NCBI GenBank assembly: GCA_946807835.1
Contig: OX327699.1
Span: 17,596,014-17,660,013, forward strand
DNA: 64,000 bases
DNA from: Ailanthus altissimus
Lineage: Eukaryota > Streptophyta > Magnoliopsida > Sapindales > Simaroubaceae
Direction: 5' to 3'
Part shown: piece by piece, positions 51,716 through 64,000 of the stretch
Position numbering within the stretch: the stretch's first letter is position 1
Layout of the letters: every line of letters starts with the position of its first letter
Notes under the pieces: model-generated
Told to the model about the DNA's origin: nothing
The model's input: the letters and a program-made list of their open reading frames with translations, nothing else
The model's database searches: none
Translations under genes and position numbers: made by a program

Positions 51716-54078
51716 ATGGGTACTGGGTGGAGAAGAGCTTTTTGCACGACGATCCCTCGAGACTCAGAAATCGCAACAGTTTCAGAGAAGCAGCAGCAAC
51801 AGAGTGAGAGTCCGAGCCCAAGCTCCAGAAGCTGCACAAAGCTAGGGTTTTTTAGCAACCCTTCTACTCCTCGTTTGCAGTCTCAGCCAATCTCAAGCCC
51901 AAGCTTGCGTTGCAGAACAACAACTCTTGAAGCGCCTTCAATAAATGAGAGCCCGAGACAATGCAAAACCAACACGCCCAAATCAGCTAGAAATTCAAAA
52001 CAATCGCTTGGCTCTAACCCGTCTTCTCCTCGATCTCCTCTAAAGCTCTCTCTCTTCAAGAACAGCTTCAAGTTCAGAGTAAGAATTTCTTGAAAAGAGA
52101 GAATTTTGACATTGTAATAAATAAAAAGTTTTGACTTTTGGGTCATGGTTCATTTTAATTTGTGTAATGTTATCATAATTATTTTCAGAGTAGCTGCGGA
52201 ATCTGCTTGAACAGCGTGAAGACAGGTCAGGGCACAGCCATTTACACAGCTGAGTGCTCACACGCGTTTCACTTCCCGTGCATAGCCTCGCACGTGCGTA
52301 AACATGGCATCCTTGTGTGCCCCGTCTGCAACACCACCTGGAAAGACGTTCCTTTGCTCGCCGTTCACAAGAATCTCAACCAGGAGAACCCCAACCAAAA
52401 CAGCGCCGATTCGCACGACAACACGATGATAAAGACCAAAATAGAAGAGAAAAAGATGATAGAATCTTTGCCAAGACTCGTTAAAACTCCGAAACAAGAA
52501 CCAAAACCAGTTCCGTCAGATTCGAGATCCTACGATGACGATGAGCCGTTACTATCACCAGCGGCAGGAGGTGGTCGCTTCATTCCCATACCTGAAGCGG
52601 ACGAGAATGTCGAAGAAGATGAATACGACGTCGAAGAGTTTCAAGGATTCTTCGTTAATCCTAACCCTTCATGTTCACAATTCAACTGCAGAGATTCGAG
52701 AACCGTTCAGCTCAGACTGTTACCAGAGTCTGCCGTTATATCGGTCGGTAAAAATTACGAGACGTATGCGGTGGCATTGAGGGTGAAAGCACCGCCACCG
52801 CCACCTGCGGTTAAAAGCAACGGCACGACGTCGTGTCGCGCGCCTATCGATTTGGTGACTGTTCTTGATGTGAGTGGAAGCATGACCGGAGCCAAGTTGC
52901 AAATGTTGAAACGCGCCATGCGTTTGGTTATTTCGTCTCTCGGTTCGGCTGACCGGCTCTCTATTGTGGCTTTCTCTGCTAGTCCTAAGAGGTTGTTGCC
53001 TTTGAGGAGAATGACGGCTCAGGGTCAGCGCGCGGCTTGGCGCATCATTGACCGGCTTGTTTGTGGTCAAGGGACTAGCGTGGGTGATGCTTTGAGGAAA
53101 GCTACCAAGGTGCTTGAAAATCGGAGGGAAAGAAATCCTGTTGCGAGTATCATGTTATTATCTGACGGTCAGGATGAGCGGGTCCAGGTTAATGTCGCGA
53201 ATCAAAGGCATGGAGCGAGCCACCTGTCATCAACACGTTTTGCTCACATTGAGATCCCTGTTCACGCCTTTGGATTTGGACGAAGCGGCGGCTACAGCAA
53301 CGAGCCAGCTGAGGACGCTTTTGCTAAATGCGTTGGCGGATTGTTAAGCGTTGTAGTACAAGATTTAAGAATCCAGCTCAACTTCGCATCTGGGTCCGCG
53401 CCGGCTGAGATATCGGCGGTTTATTCAGGCAATGTGCTGCCTACAGTGCTCGGTTCCGGCTCAGTACGGCTTGGCGATTTATACGCTGAGGAAGAAAGGG
53501 AACTACTTGTAGAGTTGAGAGTCCCCACGCCGGCGGTAGGGTCCCACCACGTGCTGTCAGTAAAATGTCTATACAAAGACCCCGCCACTCAAGAGGTCGT
53601 ATACGGCGCGGATCAGCCACTTTTGTTACCGTGCCCACACGCCGCTAGATCATCAGCACCAAAGATCGAACGGTTGAGAAGTTTGTTTATTTCTACGCGG
53701 GCAATAGCCGAGTCACGAAGGTTAATTGAGCATAACGATTTCACCAGCGCGCATCACTTGCTTGCATCGGCTCGAGCCTTGTTAATCCATTCCAGCCCAG
53801 AGTCAGCTGAGGAGTATGTGAGAAACTTGGAAGCTGAGCTGGGGGAATTGCATTTGAGAAGGCAGCATCTGTTAGAGCAGCAACAACAGCAGCAGATGAT
53901 GGTTCAACGGCGGAGAGGGGGCGAGAGGGAAGGGATGGTTGTGACGGATGAGAATGGAGAGCCGCTGACGCCAACATCGGCTTGGAGAGCGGCTGAGAAG
54001 CTGGCTAAGGTGGCTATGATGAAGAAGTCGTTGAATAGAGTCAGCGATTTGCACGGCTTCGAAAACGCTAGATTTTAA
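51716..54078 (+). CDS. WAVH2: RING-H2 plus VWA E3 ubiquitin ligase, WAV3/WAVH family
   Basis: Two exons, 51716-52078 and 52189-54078, with a 110-base GT..AG intron give 750 residues (about 700-720 in Arabidopsis relatives). The start MGTGWRRAFCTT is the family's conserved N-terminus; an in-frame extension upstream has no ATG. Order: Ser/Pro-rich N-terminus with NPSSPRSPLKLSLF; RING with C124, C127, C144, H146, H149, C152, C165, C168; acidic linker with DDDEPLLSP; VWA domain about 340-520 with an intact MIDAS DVSGS (348-352); conserved C-terminal region; a short Gln run near 684; and the terminal signature LHGFENARF. The WAV3 family (WAV3, WAVH1, WAVH2, EDA40) are E3 ligases controlling root gravitropism and auxin-dependent growth. 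The second exon is unusually GC-rich for this window. The WAVH2 name is inferred from position beside the IAA9-like gene; WAV3 itself is the close alternative. Confidence 0.93.
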
Positions 54079-57000
54079 TTATTGTATAATAAACAATAGA
54101 ACTTAAAAAAAAAAAGAAGAATAATAATAATAAAAATGAATTATGGGGGCAGGAATATAATAGTAGGGACAAGATGGTAGCAGACGGCGCGGGCCTTTCT
54201 GCAAAGGATGATAAACATTGGCCCACAGCCTTATTTGATTGGGTATTTGTTGGTTTTGAGCTTGTCATTCGTCTTGTTATTTTCAAATGCCAAGTCCATA
54301 GTTGTAAGAGGTATTTTCTTTGTAGGAGTTTAACCTTGATTATGGATTTCAACTTTAAAAAGAACCTGTGCTGTAAGCGCTAGTGTAATGGAGTTATTTT
54401 TGCTTTTTCATTTTAAGAACAAAAAAGCTATCTTTATCTTCTTGTTTTGTGTTTTGTATAATCAATGTTGTTGTTTGTTTGGATTTTGGGTGGGTATGGG
54501 CAAAGTGATGCTAGGACGAAATGATTGGAGTAGCCATTCCCATAATATGATGTTTGAATAATTTTCTTGTTATCATATCTTCTTTTCATACTGCCTATTT
54601 GATATTAGAATTACAATTTACCTTGTGAGGGCAATCATGGGCTCAAGCGCCCAAGTGACAATGTGCTAGCGATTAAGGGTCAAATCAATCACAATCTGCC
54701 TCTGAAGGGTGGCACTCCTGTATATTATTCAAACAGGCCGAATATTTTTAGCTAATTATTGGTTAGTTTATGGGGCTCACAGCTCTTCTTCTGCGGATGA
54801 ATTTGGCATTAGAAACAGTAATTAGTTGATAGACTGGTCCAGTTCTGAGTGTTATGTAGGGCATGGTCCACTGCACCGCAGTCGTGAATCAGAATTTCTT
54901 CGAGCTCACCAACTAACGGTGGGGATGAATCGGGGCAAGGCCAACAACACGTCAAACATAACGGCACAGATGTAGATGTGATGAATTTGAGGACCACACC
55001 CAATCACCCATCGTCATCATTCATCAAATATCAACATTTCATCTCTCTTTTGGTACTAGAAAGAAACAGCAAAATCACACAGTGTGTGACACTTGAGTTT
55101 CTTCCACATGTGGGGAGCCGCAGCTCCACGTTCGCATGACTTCAACTACAAGTTTTTGTTTCAGTAAAATTTCGTATTCACTCTTCTAAAGGTATTATTA
55201 TTATGCGACGGTGCGGTGTATGCATAGCACATATACAATATATCATCATTATAAGAATGCATAGCACTACTACTACTACTACTACTACAAAGAAGCTTAA
55301 ATTACGTGCAGTTTTGAATGAGATGATACGTGGGACTTGGCTTTCGATTCGAGCACAAAAAAGAAAGGGCATGATAAGATTAAACCCTGCCATTTGCATC
55401 ATGGACCAAGAATTACTATTTATAATGACCCACAAGGCAGGTTCTGCTCCATAAGAACCCAAAAGAGTACCGCGTACTTTGTGTCTTTTGATTCCCGGTT
55501 ACGTGTGCATATATAAAGCAATTAGGGTTGTGTTGTCCTGGTAGTGGAGTTGTAGAGACAAAATCATTTCTCAAGGTGTTATCACTTTGTTCCATCACAT
55601 TGCCGACGAACAAACAGTGTTAGGACAAACCCTAAGTGTATTTGTACAAAGATTTCTTGCTACTCAGCTCAGCTATATACTGTACATTGTTGGAAGAGAA
55701 TTGCCAAATAAATATGTAACAACTAATACATTTACATAGAAAGGGTTATGGGCCGGAGGACTTTCTTATACCCACCTCATTTTTTATTTATAGCTTCGTT
55801 TTTTTATTGGTCTTATTCTCCATTAAATTTAGCGAGGTAAGGATGAAGAATTTTTTTATAGGAAATTATTTTTTCTGCTCCCCTCTATTTTTTTTTTTTT
55901 TTGTGCCTTTTATTTGTTAATATTAAAATATATTTATAAATTTTAATAATATAAAAATTAATCAATGCACTAACTATATTATGGTTAAAGAAAAATATAA
56001 AATTAATGTAAACAATATGATAATATCCTTTAATAATGTTAAGAGTAAGCAAAATTTTTAACAAATAAAATAAAAGAATTTAAATAATATTCTAGCCGCA
56101 TTTAGTATCATTGACTTTTTGTCAATTATTTTAAATTCTTTCATCATATTCATGAGATTAAAGTTTCATTCTTACTTAATTAATAAATTGCTTTTAACTT
56201 ATCGTTAGTTTTATTAAGATAATATTTTATAAATAATTTTAACGATATAACTGAAATTAAAATAAATTATATTTTATATAATATACAACAAGCAGGAACG
56301 AGACGAGGATTTATGGAATAATTTTTTCTATACTCTATCCTATTTCAACAAAATCACCTCATCTCTTTCCCATTTGAAGCAAGGTTTCATGGGGCTATCC
56401 CTGCGAGCTATTTTGCGATCTTTATATTTAGTGGATTAGCCCCATTAACCACAACAGGTGAGTGAAAGAGTTTTATACGGCCAAGTTTTGGGCTGAGCTT
56501 GTCATCACTGACCTTAGAAAAATATTTCCCCAGAAGCCTCTTAGCACATCTGATCAATGGAAAGGGTTTGATTCGTTCAAATAGGCCAACTCTATTGAGA
56601 CTCTTGAAACCTCTGTTGTGTTGTAACTTGTAAATATACCCATTAACTAATTTGAAAATAATGTCTGATTTATTTTTTAAAAAATTAATTTTAATTTCAC
56701 TAATATACATGTCCTGAATGAAACCCCTTTTGCATCTTTTTCTTTTTACCGCGCTACCAGTACAATTTTACTAAACTGCTTTAGCAGCGATGATTTTGAG
56801 AGAATATTTTGCATATCACCAAAGTAATTGGCATGCATATTACAGAATCCTTTTTTTTTTAAATTTCTTTTTTCTAGAAGAGTATGCATATTACCTAATA
56901 TTTTCCATATATCTGTTGCTGAAGTAAAAGAAAAAGGGAACCAATTGATGATGACAGCTAAGTGAGGGACTGAAATTGTCAGATATAGAAAAGATTGTTT

Positions 57001-57795
57001 CCCTGGTTGAGTGAGACTGAATTGACTGAAAACATTCTTCAAGTTGCTCATCAGTAGCATGATCAGCATAGGAGGAGGTCAGAAACCAAGATTCATCTGC
57101 CAGAGAAACACAAACTCTCATCTATTAAAACCATCATGTTTTTCTATTGTATCCATCCAATTGAAATAAGTTTTATTTTGAGAGGAATTATTTGTAGAAT
57201 TAAAGTAGGTGATCAATTATTTTTTAGATCTTTTTAGTCAGAGGAGGGGTTTCAAGAGCAAATTAGAGTAGCATCACTCTCGAGGAAACCTTTCAAGCTT
57301 AAAACGACAAGAAATTTGAGCATCACCTCGTTAGTCATTCATCATTTCTGTAAAATCAGTGCAGGGAAAGAGTTGCTGGCCAGAAGAGTTACGCATTGCC
57401 CAAATCCACAAGTAAACCCAATAAAGACATTTAAGAAAGCACATCTCTATATAAAAATGAGTAAAATTAATTACATGGATTTTGTATGAGCCTCTTACAG
57501 ACCATAAATTCTCTAGAATCGTCAGTACAAGGATCAACCTTGCCTGTATACTAGAAGTTGAATGATCACTAACAAAAGACTTCGTAGACACATCGAGACA
57601 CCAAATGGGTTGGGCAGAAGTGTCATATCATATAACACCAATTAATGAATTGAAAGATCCCATGGGGGATCTACAATGTCATACTATTTGAATGAAAGAT
57701 TACAGAAGGGCTGAGACTCACGACAAGGTGAGGATGTTTTCCTCTTATTCAATCGGGGAAGTGAATCAAGAGTCAGTAACAATTGTTGTTGAAGC
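54079..57795. other. Intergenic region between convergent WAVH-type and HEMA genes
   Basis: 3' UTRs of the two convergent genes lie at the edges. An (ACT)n microsatellite is at 55265-55288. Minus-strand open stretches between 56408 and 57591 look weakly coding-like but match nothing I know, and no joinable exon model emerged. They could be decayed transposon or gene sequence. The remainder is AT-rich with nothing recognisable. Confidence 0.4.
55265..55288. repeat. (ACT)n microsatellite
   Basis: About eight uninterrupted ACT units lie in intergenic DNA between the convergent WAVH-type and HEMA genes. Confidence 0.9.
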
Positions 57796-60525
57796 TTACT
57801 TTTGGTTTTGTTCAATCTTGGCTCGGATCTTCTGCTCAAAAAGTGATGTATCTGTCTCAAGGCCAAACATTCTGTTAAGAGCATGCATGTTCTCAAGGGT
57901 TTCATCTAGAGTTCGGCTGTCACTCCCATCACATCTCAGGTGCTGCATTGGACCATGAAGAAGCTTATTCACAATACCACGACTAAGGTCATCCACAGCT
58001 TTCCTTTGTTTCTTTGGCATATCATCACCCATCTTTGATAGACATTTCTCCAGTTCTGCCATCCTGATTCTCTCTGCATAAGCCCTCAATTTCTTAATGG
58101 TAGGAACTGTTTCCAATGAATCCCTCCAAGCTTCAAACTGTTTAGATTCCTCGGCAATAATGGCCTGAGCTTCCATTGCTTTCCGGAGCCTGTCCTCTTT
58201 ATTAGCAGCCACAACTTCCTTAAGGTCATCAACATTGTAAACTCGTGCAGTTTCAACATCCGTTACACATGAGCCCACATTACGTGGAACAGAAATATCA
58301 ATGAAGAGCCTCAAACCTCCAACTGCAGGACCAACAGGGGGAAGGTCGTTAACATGCTCTTTCAAGAATAATGGACTCTCCGATGCTGTGCTGGTAAAGA
58401 CCACATCAGTTTCAGCAGCACAGGATAACATTTCAGAGAGAGGTTTGTAAATTATCTCAACACCCTTCATCTCCTCGCGGATGGCTGCAACTCTCTCCTC
58501 TGACCTGTTTACGATCACAATCTTAGCACATCCTTTTGCTACCAAGTGTTTTATCACAAGCTTCCCCATTTTGCCTGCTCCAATAACCAACATTCTGGCA
58601 GTAGCATGTGAAGATTCAGGAAGTTTCATCAAAGCCAGTTCAACAGCAGCAGAGCTGACAGAAACAGCCCCGGCAGCAATATTTGTCTCGGATCTAACCC
58701 GCTTTCCAACGGTGATCGCATGCTTGAACAGTCCACTAATGTTCCTTCCAAATCCAACTACTCCTTGCCCAACTTTCACGACTTGCTTAACTTGAGCAAG
58801 AATTTGTCCTTCTCCCAGCACAAGGGAGTCAAGACCTGCTGAAACTTCGAAAAGATGCTGTGTAGCATCTTTGTTATACAGCATAAACCGGTGTTCACAA
58901 AGCTCTGAAACAGGAATCCCACTTGTCTGCCATTTGGAATAGTATTAGTCTAACAACTATTACCAATTTCAAAATTCCCATACTAAATTAAATCGAAGTA
59001 ACTAAATTTGAAAAATAAATGAAATTAACCTTGTAAATAGGCTGAAAATTAAATGGAAGTGATTAAAAGATGCCATTACAAATAAACTTCAACCCAAAAC
59101 CCAAAAAAAAAAAAAAGGGATAATGCCAGAAGCATTAGCAAATGAAGCAGAAATTGTAAAAAGAAAGGGAGAAGAAGAAGAAGAGCACCTTTGACATCCA
59201 TTCGGTGACTTCTTTAACCCCACGATGCTGGGAAAGTGCTACAACATATATCTCCATCCTGTTGCAGGTGCTAAGAACCGCAGCCTCTTCTATATGATTT
59301 AAGTTGCACAACTCTCCAATGGCTCGTGGCCATTCAGCTTCTGGAATGGCAAGTTTTTCTCGCATCTCAACAGGTGCAGTGTGAACACTAAGCCCAATAA
59401 CCACAATGCTGCTCCTTTCCTTCGTATATCCTGACAGAGATCAATATGACAATTTCAGTAACCTGTGCTCACATAATTTTCCAAAAGCATAAAACCACCC
59501 TAACGAATCCCTAAACAATTGAATCACATTCAAGAAATTGGATTTTCTTTTTCTTTCTTTTTTTTTTCAACAATCAAATATCTTAAAACTACAGTGACCA
59601 TATAATAACAATGAACACCCATAGCCCCAGTCAATCAACAACTTAAGTTACAACAGATTATCTTCAGTGCTCCCCAGTGATCTTTGACAAACAACTGGTA
59701 AGAGAAACACCAATATATACACAAGTATGTAGACATGTGTATTCTGAAAACATGGACAGGAAGCCATTACTTCTGGAATAAAACAAGGCTCATTAATTAA
59801 CACCTTAATAAAGATTTCAAACAAACAAGCTATAGCTAATATTAACCACTAGAACATCAAGTATATGATGATTCATCCGCACAACAGAAACTAGGTGATA
59901 CACAAACAAGTACGTAGTAGAATTTTACAAGAGCACAACCCCAATCAAATAGTAAAGTTGACCAGATTTAAATTATGAAGTCATGCAATTAAAACCCAAT
60001 ATTAATCTCATTTTCGGTTGGTCAGGTTGTAATAAGAAAGCACCAATTACCTCCTTATTCTTTCTTTTGTTATTTTCTTTTACATCACAGCTACAATGAA
60101 ATCACCCGGTCTTCCAACAAAATTGGAAAAATAAAATTCACATTTTCCCCCAAACAAGACACAAAGCCCATCAGATTTAAGCACGACACCGCCATTCATC
60201 AAGGATCAACTGACTTCTAAAATAAAACAAAATGATAAAAAAATTTGTAAACTCTAAAAAGCAAGGCAAAAAAAACGAACATACGGTCAGCGGCGGAGGT
60301 CTTCAGTTGCTCGAGAGCGGAGACGCTGGAGGCATCGGAAGCAGCAACTTCACATCGAACTCCTCTCTGCAATCTTCTCTCATCCCGATTCGGTTTGCAA
60401 AGGAGCCGTGTTTGTTGACCCTTCAAAAACGACGACGAAGAAGAAGAACAACAAGAAGGATTGAACAACAAAGTCTCCATCTTTGAACCGGCCAGAGCCG
60501 TAGCAAACCCAGTCGAAAACGCCAT
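57796..60525 (-). CDS. HEMA1: Glutamyl-tRNA reductase, chloroplast (HEMA)
   Basis: Three exons on the minus strand, 60525-60285, 59430-59189 and 58926-57796, are joined by GT..AG introns of 854 and 262 bases and give 537 residues (about 543 in Arabidopsis HEMA1). The Ser-rich N-terminus is a plastid transit peptide. The enzyme reduces glutamate bound to tRNA-Glu with NADPH to glutamate-1-semialdehyde, the committed step of chlorophyll and heme synthesis in the stroma. The mature start has [18 protein letters not shown]. The catalytic Cys is C136 in STCNRMEIY. The signature [15 protein letters not shown] begins near residue 192, the NADPH-binding GAGKMG is at 277-282, and the C-terminal dimerisation helices end in [11 protein letters not shown]. 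In plants this step is checked by FLU, GluTR-binding protein and heme-linked Clp proteolysis. All catalytic features are intact. HEMA1 versus HEMA2 cannot be settled from one copy. Confidence 0.96.
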
Positions 60526-60702
60526 GATTGAAATTGTGCCCTAATAAAACCCAGACCCCAAAACAAAGAAAACAATTAAAGAACTTGGGAATGGAGGGCA
60601 GGGCGCAGGGATTTTATTTACGTGGCTGTTGAAGCGAATGCGTTTTGTAGTTGGTTCGTTGAATGAGTGATGGAAGAGAAGAGAGAGAGATGGAGGTCGT
60701 AT

Positions 60703-60713
60703 GCATATAAATG
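60703..60713 (-). promoter_or_regulatory. Candidate TATA box of HEMA
   Basis: On the minus strand CATTTATATGC lies about 180 bases upstream of the HEMA start codon. It is followed by a CT-rich leader with CTCTCTCTTCTC. The spacing suits a TATA box with a leader of about 150 bases. Inference from position only. Confidence 0.4.
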
Positions 60714-63480
60714 AAAAAAGGTGGGATTTATGGGTCGGTATGCAATTATTGACTTTTGCAAACAAGGTGGGTGATTTCTCTGAATTCTAATTGGCGGGTG
60801 GAACAGACGTTTTATCCACACTCTCTTCCCCTCTTCGTCTTCTCTCTCAAATCTCAATTTGTATATTCCCTTTTCTTGAGGTCGAAATTTGTAATTATTG
60901 ACTTAATTCTATTTTAATAATTTGATTTTCTTTTTCTTCTTTATTTAAGTCTATATAAAAATAAATAAGTAATTATAACTATTATTTAATGAATAATATA
61001 AAATTATTAATTATATTATTTTATTATTTAATAATTATTTAACGTATCATTTAAGATATAAAAATTTAAAATACATTGTAATTTAAGTGTAACATTATTT
61101 TTATTTTATTTGGTATAAAAAAAAAGATCTAATTGAAACGGAAAAGAGTTGAAGAGGAATATTCCATTTAAGATTATTTTTCATCTCTAAATAAGGTAGA
61201 TTGAGCGGTATATACCCCCTACCTGGTACCCTTTTCGAAGTCAAAGATGTCCATCTAATTTCTCAAGGTGGGCTGTTTTAAAATTATTTTAAGGCTCGAG
61301 TTAAATAAAAAATTTAAGAGTTAGAGTTTTTAAAAATAATTTTTTTAAACAAATTAAAAAAAAATAACAATAATTTTTTTTTAATTAATAAAAAAATTCA
61401 ATCAAATAAAAACTCGGTAAAATATGACCTGTGGACAAAACCCAATAACGAAATCCGGAACCGGAACCGGAGGTAGAGCATCAATGTCTTCTTTTGATTC
61501 TTTAATTTGTCCACAAGCCATCTAATAGTAAGACCAACAATGAGGCTGCTAATGTCATTTTGTGTCACTCTCTCATCCGTCAGATTGAAAAAGATCGATC
61601 AATGGCAAAAAAATTGTATCAATGGTTTTTCACGATTTCATGGGAAGATCCAAAAGATAGAGACAAGATAGAGATAAGGTGGCAAGTGACAATATGTGAT
61701 GGAGATTGGCTTCTTAGATTTCAGAATCTCAATACGCCACAAATTTAGTAGGAAAATCGTGGAGAGGATCTATACTCATATTTCAAGATATGAAAAAAAA
61801 AAAATTAAGCTTTGCACGCTCTTCATACCTTTTACTCCATACCAGCCATGCATGTACAGTAGAACTATTTCTACTGAGTTGCTTTTTAAGTTTCAAAAAT
61901 TCAAATGATCCTATTGTGATTTGTTTTTCAGAAGTAAAAAGAAAAAAGAATTGCACCCTTTTATTATTTGTCAATGGAAAATGGCCATAACCAAATTGTT
62001 TCAGAATAATCATATTACCAAACTATCTTACTCCAAAGGCAAAATTAATTAAAGAAGCCCGACAGTCTTGACTTTGTGCCAAAGAATGCAAAGATCAACA
62101 TGTTATAGAATCAAACAATTTTTGTATCTGCATATATATAATTTTCAAGAAATCAAATAAAGATTTAATCCAAGCAAAAACAGATGTCCAATGGGTATTT
62201 CACTTGTGCATGTTTAAACTCTCTCTCTATATATATATTAATGCAAGTGTGTTTAGTTGGCACTAGAAAGTTAGGGTTCGTACATCTTAATGGAGCAATC
62301 TTTAGCTTGAATTGAGTTTCTTTTCAATTTTAGTACATAAATTAGGGTGCATTCCAAGCTAAATGCACTACTTTTTATTATTAGTACACAAAATTGCTTT
62401 TCAGCTTGGTTAAGAGATTGTTTTGGTTTTGGTTTTGGTTTTGGTATTATCGAATCCGTTTGAAGTTAGAACTGAACATCATTTGTTGTCACACTGATGC
62501 ATACAACTATTTATTTTATTAAATTTTATGCTGGCATGGCATTGGCAATGCACATAACCGAGTTAGAAATATGAAATACTACTCATTGAGTCTGAGTGAG
62601 GAACTTTAGAATATTGACGTACGATATGGAATTTCCATAAATATACTACGGGTTGCTTAATGCACCACATATTCAAAGTACCCACCATCAAGAATTCAGA
62701 TGGCCGAAACAACATCCCTTTTAAGTTCTTAACCTTCAAATATTGAGCTAAATGAAACTTTGCTCTCAACTTGCAAACTCAGGCTTATTGGGCTTGGCCC
62801 ATTTTTAGCATTAGTCATTTACTTAGTGACGCCCCTCTATAAATCTTTTAAAACTTTTTGTACATTTTCAGCTTTATTCTATAATAATAGAGTTTGTTTT
62901 AAGGAAGGCTACGTGATCATAAAGAATAAAGTCACGTTCATTGCGAGTTAAGAAGCAGAAAAGAAAAGAAAAGCTTTATTTTAACCAAGAGTCTGTGATT
63001 AATAGTTAGACCCCAGTTCATATGGTGTTTCAACAACAAAGAAAATTCTGTTCAAATACTTAATAAGTAATATGAAAATTGACAAAGACTGAGGGTTTTA
63101 GGAGAAATTGTTTTGATTAAGTGTGGCGTGTCTGAAAAAAATTATACAATAAATCTACAACTGGCAACAAAAAGAAAATATGTTTTGCTTACAAGTTACA
63201 AAGGAGGAAGCAAGATATTAAAGGACGTGTGGGTATAATGTGGAATCCTCAGCTTGACCAAAATCTTACACACAGTTCTGAAATCTCTGAAATATGTTCA
63301 AAGTCAGAAGTGCTTGCGGTTACTACTTGCTGCCTAAAATAAAGTTGTTCTCAATTAATTTAACTCGGTAACAATAAGAAACAAGTGAAAGAGTATGTAA
63401 AGGGAGTCGGGGTCATCTACTATATTTGTATTGAGAATATTAATTAAAAGTTATTGAGATATAATTTTAGGTTTAGGGGA
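60714..63480. other. HEMA upstream region and intergenic DNA
   Basis: The part nearest HEMA (to about 61200) is presumably its promoter. Short repeats include CCGGAA triplets near 61455-61475 and TTTTGG repeats near 62420-62445. No gene was recognised. Confidence 0.4.
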
Positions 63481-64000
63481 TGTAAGGAAGCGAAATAGAA
63501 GTAAAAAGGCATGGAAGAGTTGCTGCGCCACAACATGAAGCGCCAACCCTTGGGTAGTTGGTGCCGCGGTGCCCAAACTAGAAGAAGTGGTGTTGAAGCG
63601 TCAAAGAGTTTAGGCCGCGGCCCTATTGCGAGAAATACCTCTAAGTACGTCCTAAGTGAACTAGGACTCCATAATCTAATTTTTATTCGGTTTAAAATTT
63701 CTTTAGGTTGTTAAAAGGCTATATAAAGGCTCTCTATTAACTTGTAATAATATTTTAGTGATCACAATACAAACACAAGAGAAAAGACCATAGATTACAA
63801 GAGAGATTAATTGTGTGTTATTTGCAAGTGTAATTGAGAGAGTTCTTTGTAAACTTTGAGTTTTTTCTTATAAAATGCATACTTTGTGATTACCTTGTGA
63901 TTTATTAATAAAAGAAGTGAGTTTTTGATTCTCTGTGGACGTAAGCAAGTTGTCTAATCACATAAATCTTTGTGTGCTTTCTCTTACACTCATTTTCTAG
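63481..64000 (+). mobile_element. Copia-type LTR, cut by the window edge
   Basis: A TATATAAAG box at 63720-63728 is followed by a transcript-like stretch and an AATAAAAG polyadenylation-like signal near 63907. Next comes the Copia R-U5 signature: GTGGACGTAAGC at 63935-63946, then CACATAAATC at 63959-63968. Upstream U3-like sequence is GC-richer. The left terminus is uncertain; TGTTGAAGCG at 63591 or a point nearer 63481 are candidates. Any internal coding region would lie beyond the window. Confidence 0.6.

Noticed and set aside
56408..57591. Chain of minus-strand open frames downstream of HEMA as a decayed LINE or gene
   Set aside because: No motif could be matched and the frames could not be joined by splice sites; kept only as a remark on the intergenic stretch.
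1..64000. CRISPR arrays, bacterial operons, ribosome binding sites or replication origins
   Set aside because: The window is plant nuclear DNA with spliced genes; no regularly spaced repeat-spacer structure exists.

Overview
This is AT-rich nuclear DNA from a flowering plant. Genes have many GT..AG introns, intergenic stretches are long, and Gypsy and Copia LTR remnants are scattered through it. Residue-level resemblance of all five genes to Arabidopsis families, and their order, point to a eudicot, probably a rosid. A Citrus-like (Sapindales) source is only a guess.

Layout. 1-8880: intergenic DNA with no gene I can support. 8977-10324 (+): bHLH93/bHLH61-type transcription factor. 14069-14592 (+): small single-pass membrane protein of the 'hydroxyproline-rich glycoprotein-like' family. 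15146-22340: repeat block with a minus-strand Copia LTR, an unresolved older repeat and a 2.57 kb Gypsy solo LTR inserted in it. 22341-31350: intergenic, with a dispersed AT-rich repeat family and a tRNA-Val-like relic. 31358-36182 (+): Aux/IAA repressor of the IAA8/IAA9 clade with a 5'-UTR intron. 36183-48880: intergenic, with a perfect 2 x 90 bp tandem, a decaying minisatellite and a foldback element. 48881-50514: short Gypsy element keeping two LTRs, a primer-binding site and a broken gag-protease piece. 51716-54078 (+): WAV3/WAVH-type RING plus VWA ubiquitin ligase. 57796-60525 (-): plastid glutamyl-tRNA reductase (HEMA). From about 63.5 kb to the right edge: a Copia LTR cut by the window.

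The four plus-strand genes are collinear, from memory, with Arabidopsis chromosome 5: At5g65640 (bHLH93), At5g65660 (the small membrane protein), At5g65670 (IAA9) and At5g65683 (WAVH2). The same Aux/IAA-WAVH pair recurs in Arabidopsis as IAA8 (At2g22670) and WAVH1 (At2g22680). The block therefore looks like an ancestral eudicot neighbourhood. It links an auxin-response repressor to a member of an E3 ligase family acting in auxin-dependent growth. HEMA, which makes the tetrapyrrole precursor glutamate-1-semialdehyde, sits next to the block in opposite orientation and is not part of the Arabidopsis arrangement as I recall it.

I saw no wholly unknown system. The items most worth checking are the conserved Aux/IAA-WAVH linkage, an in-frame stop-free intron in the bHLH gene, a NAGNAG acceptor, leader uORFs, the truncated two-LTR Gypsy element and several tandem or foldback repeats. 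Exon borders come from reading splice sites and protein continuity by eye; no transcript data were available.
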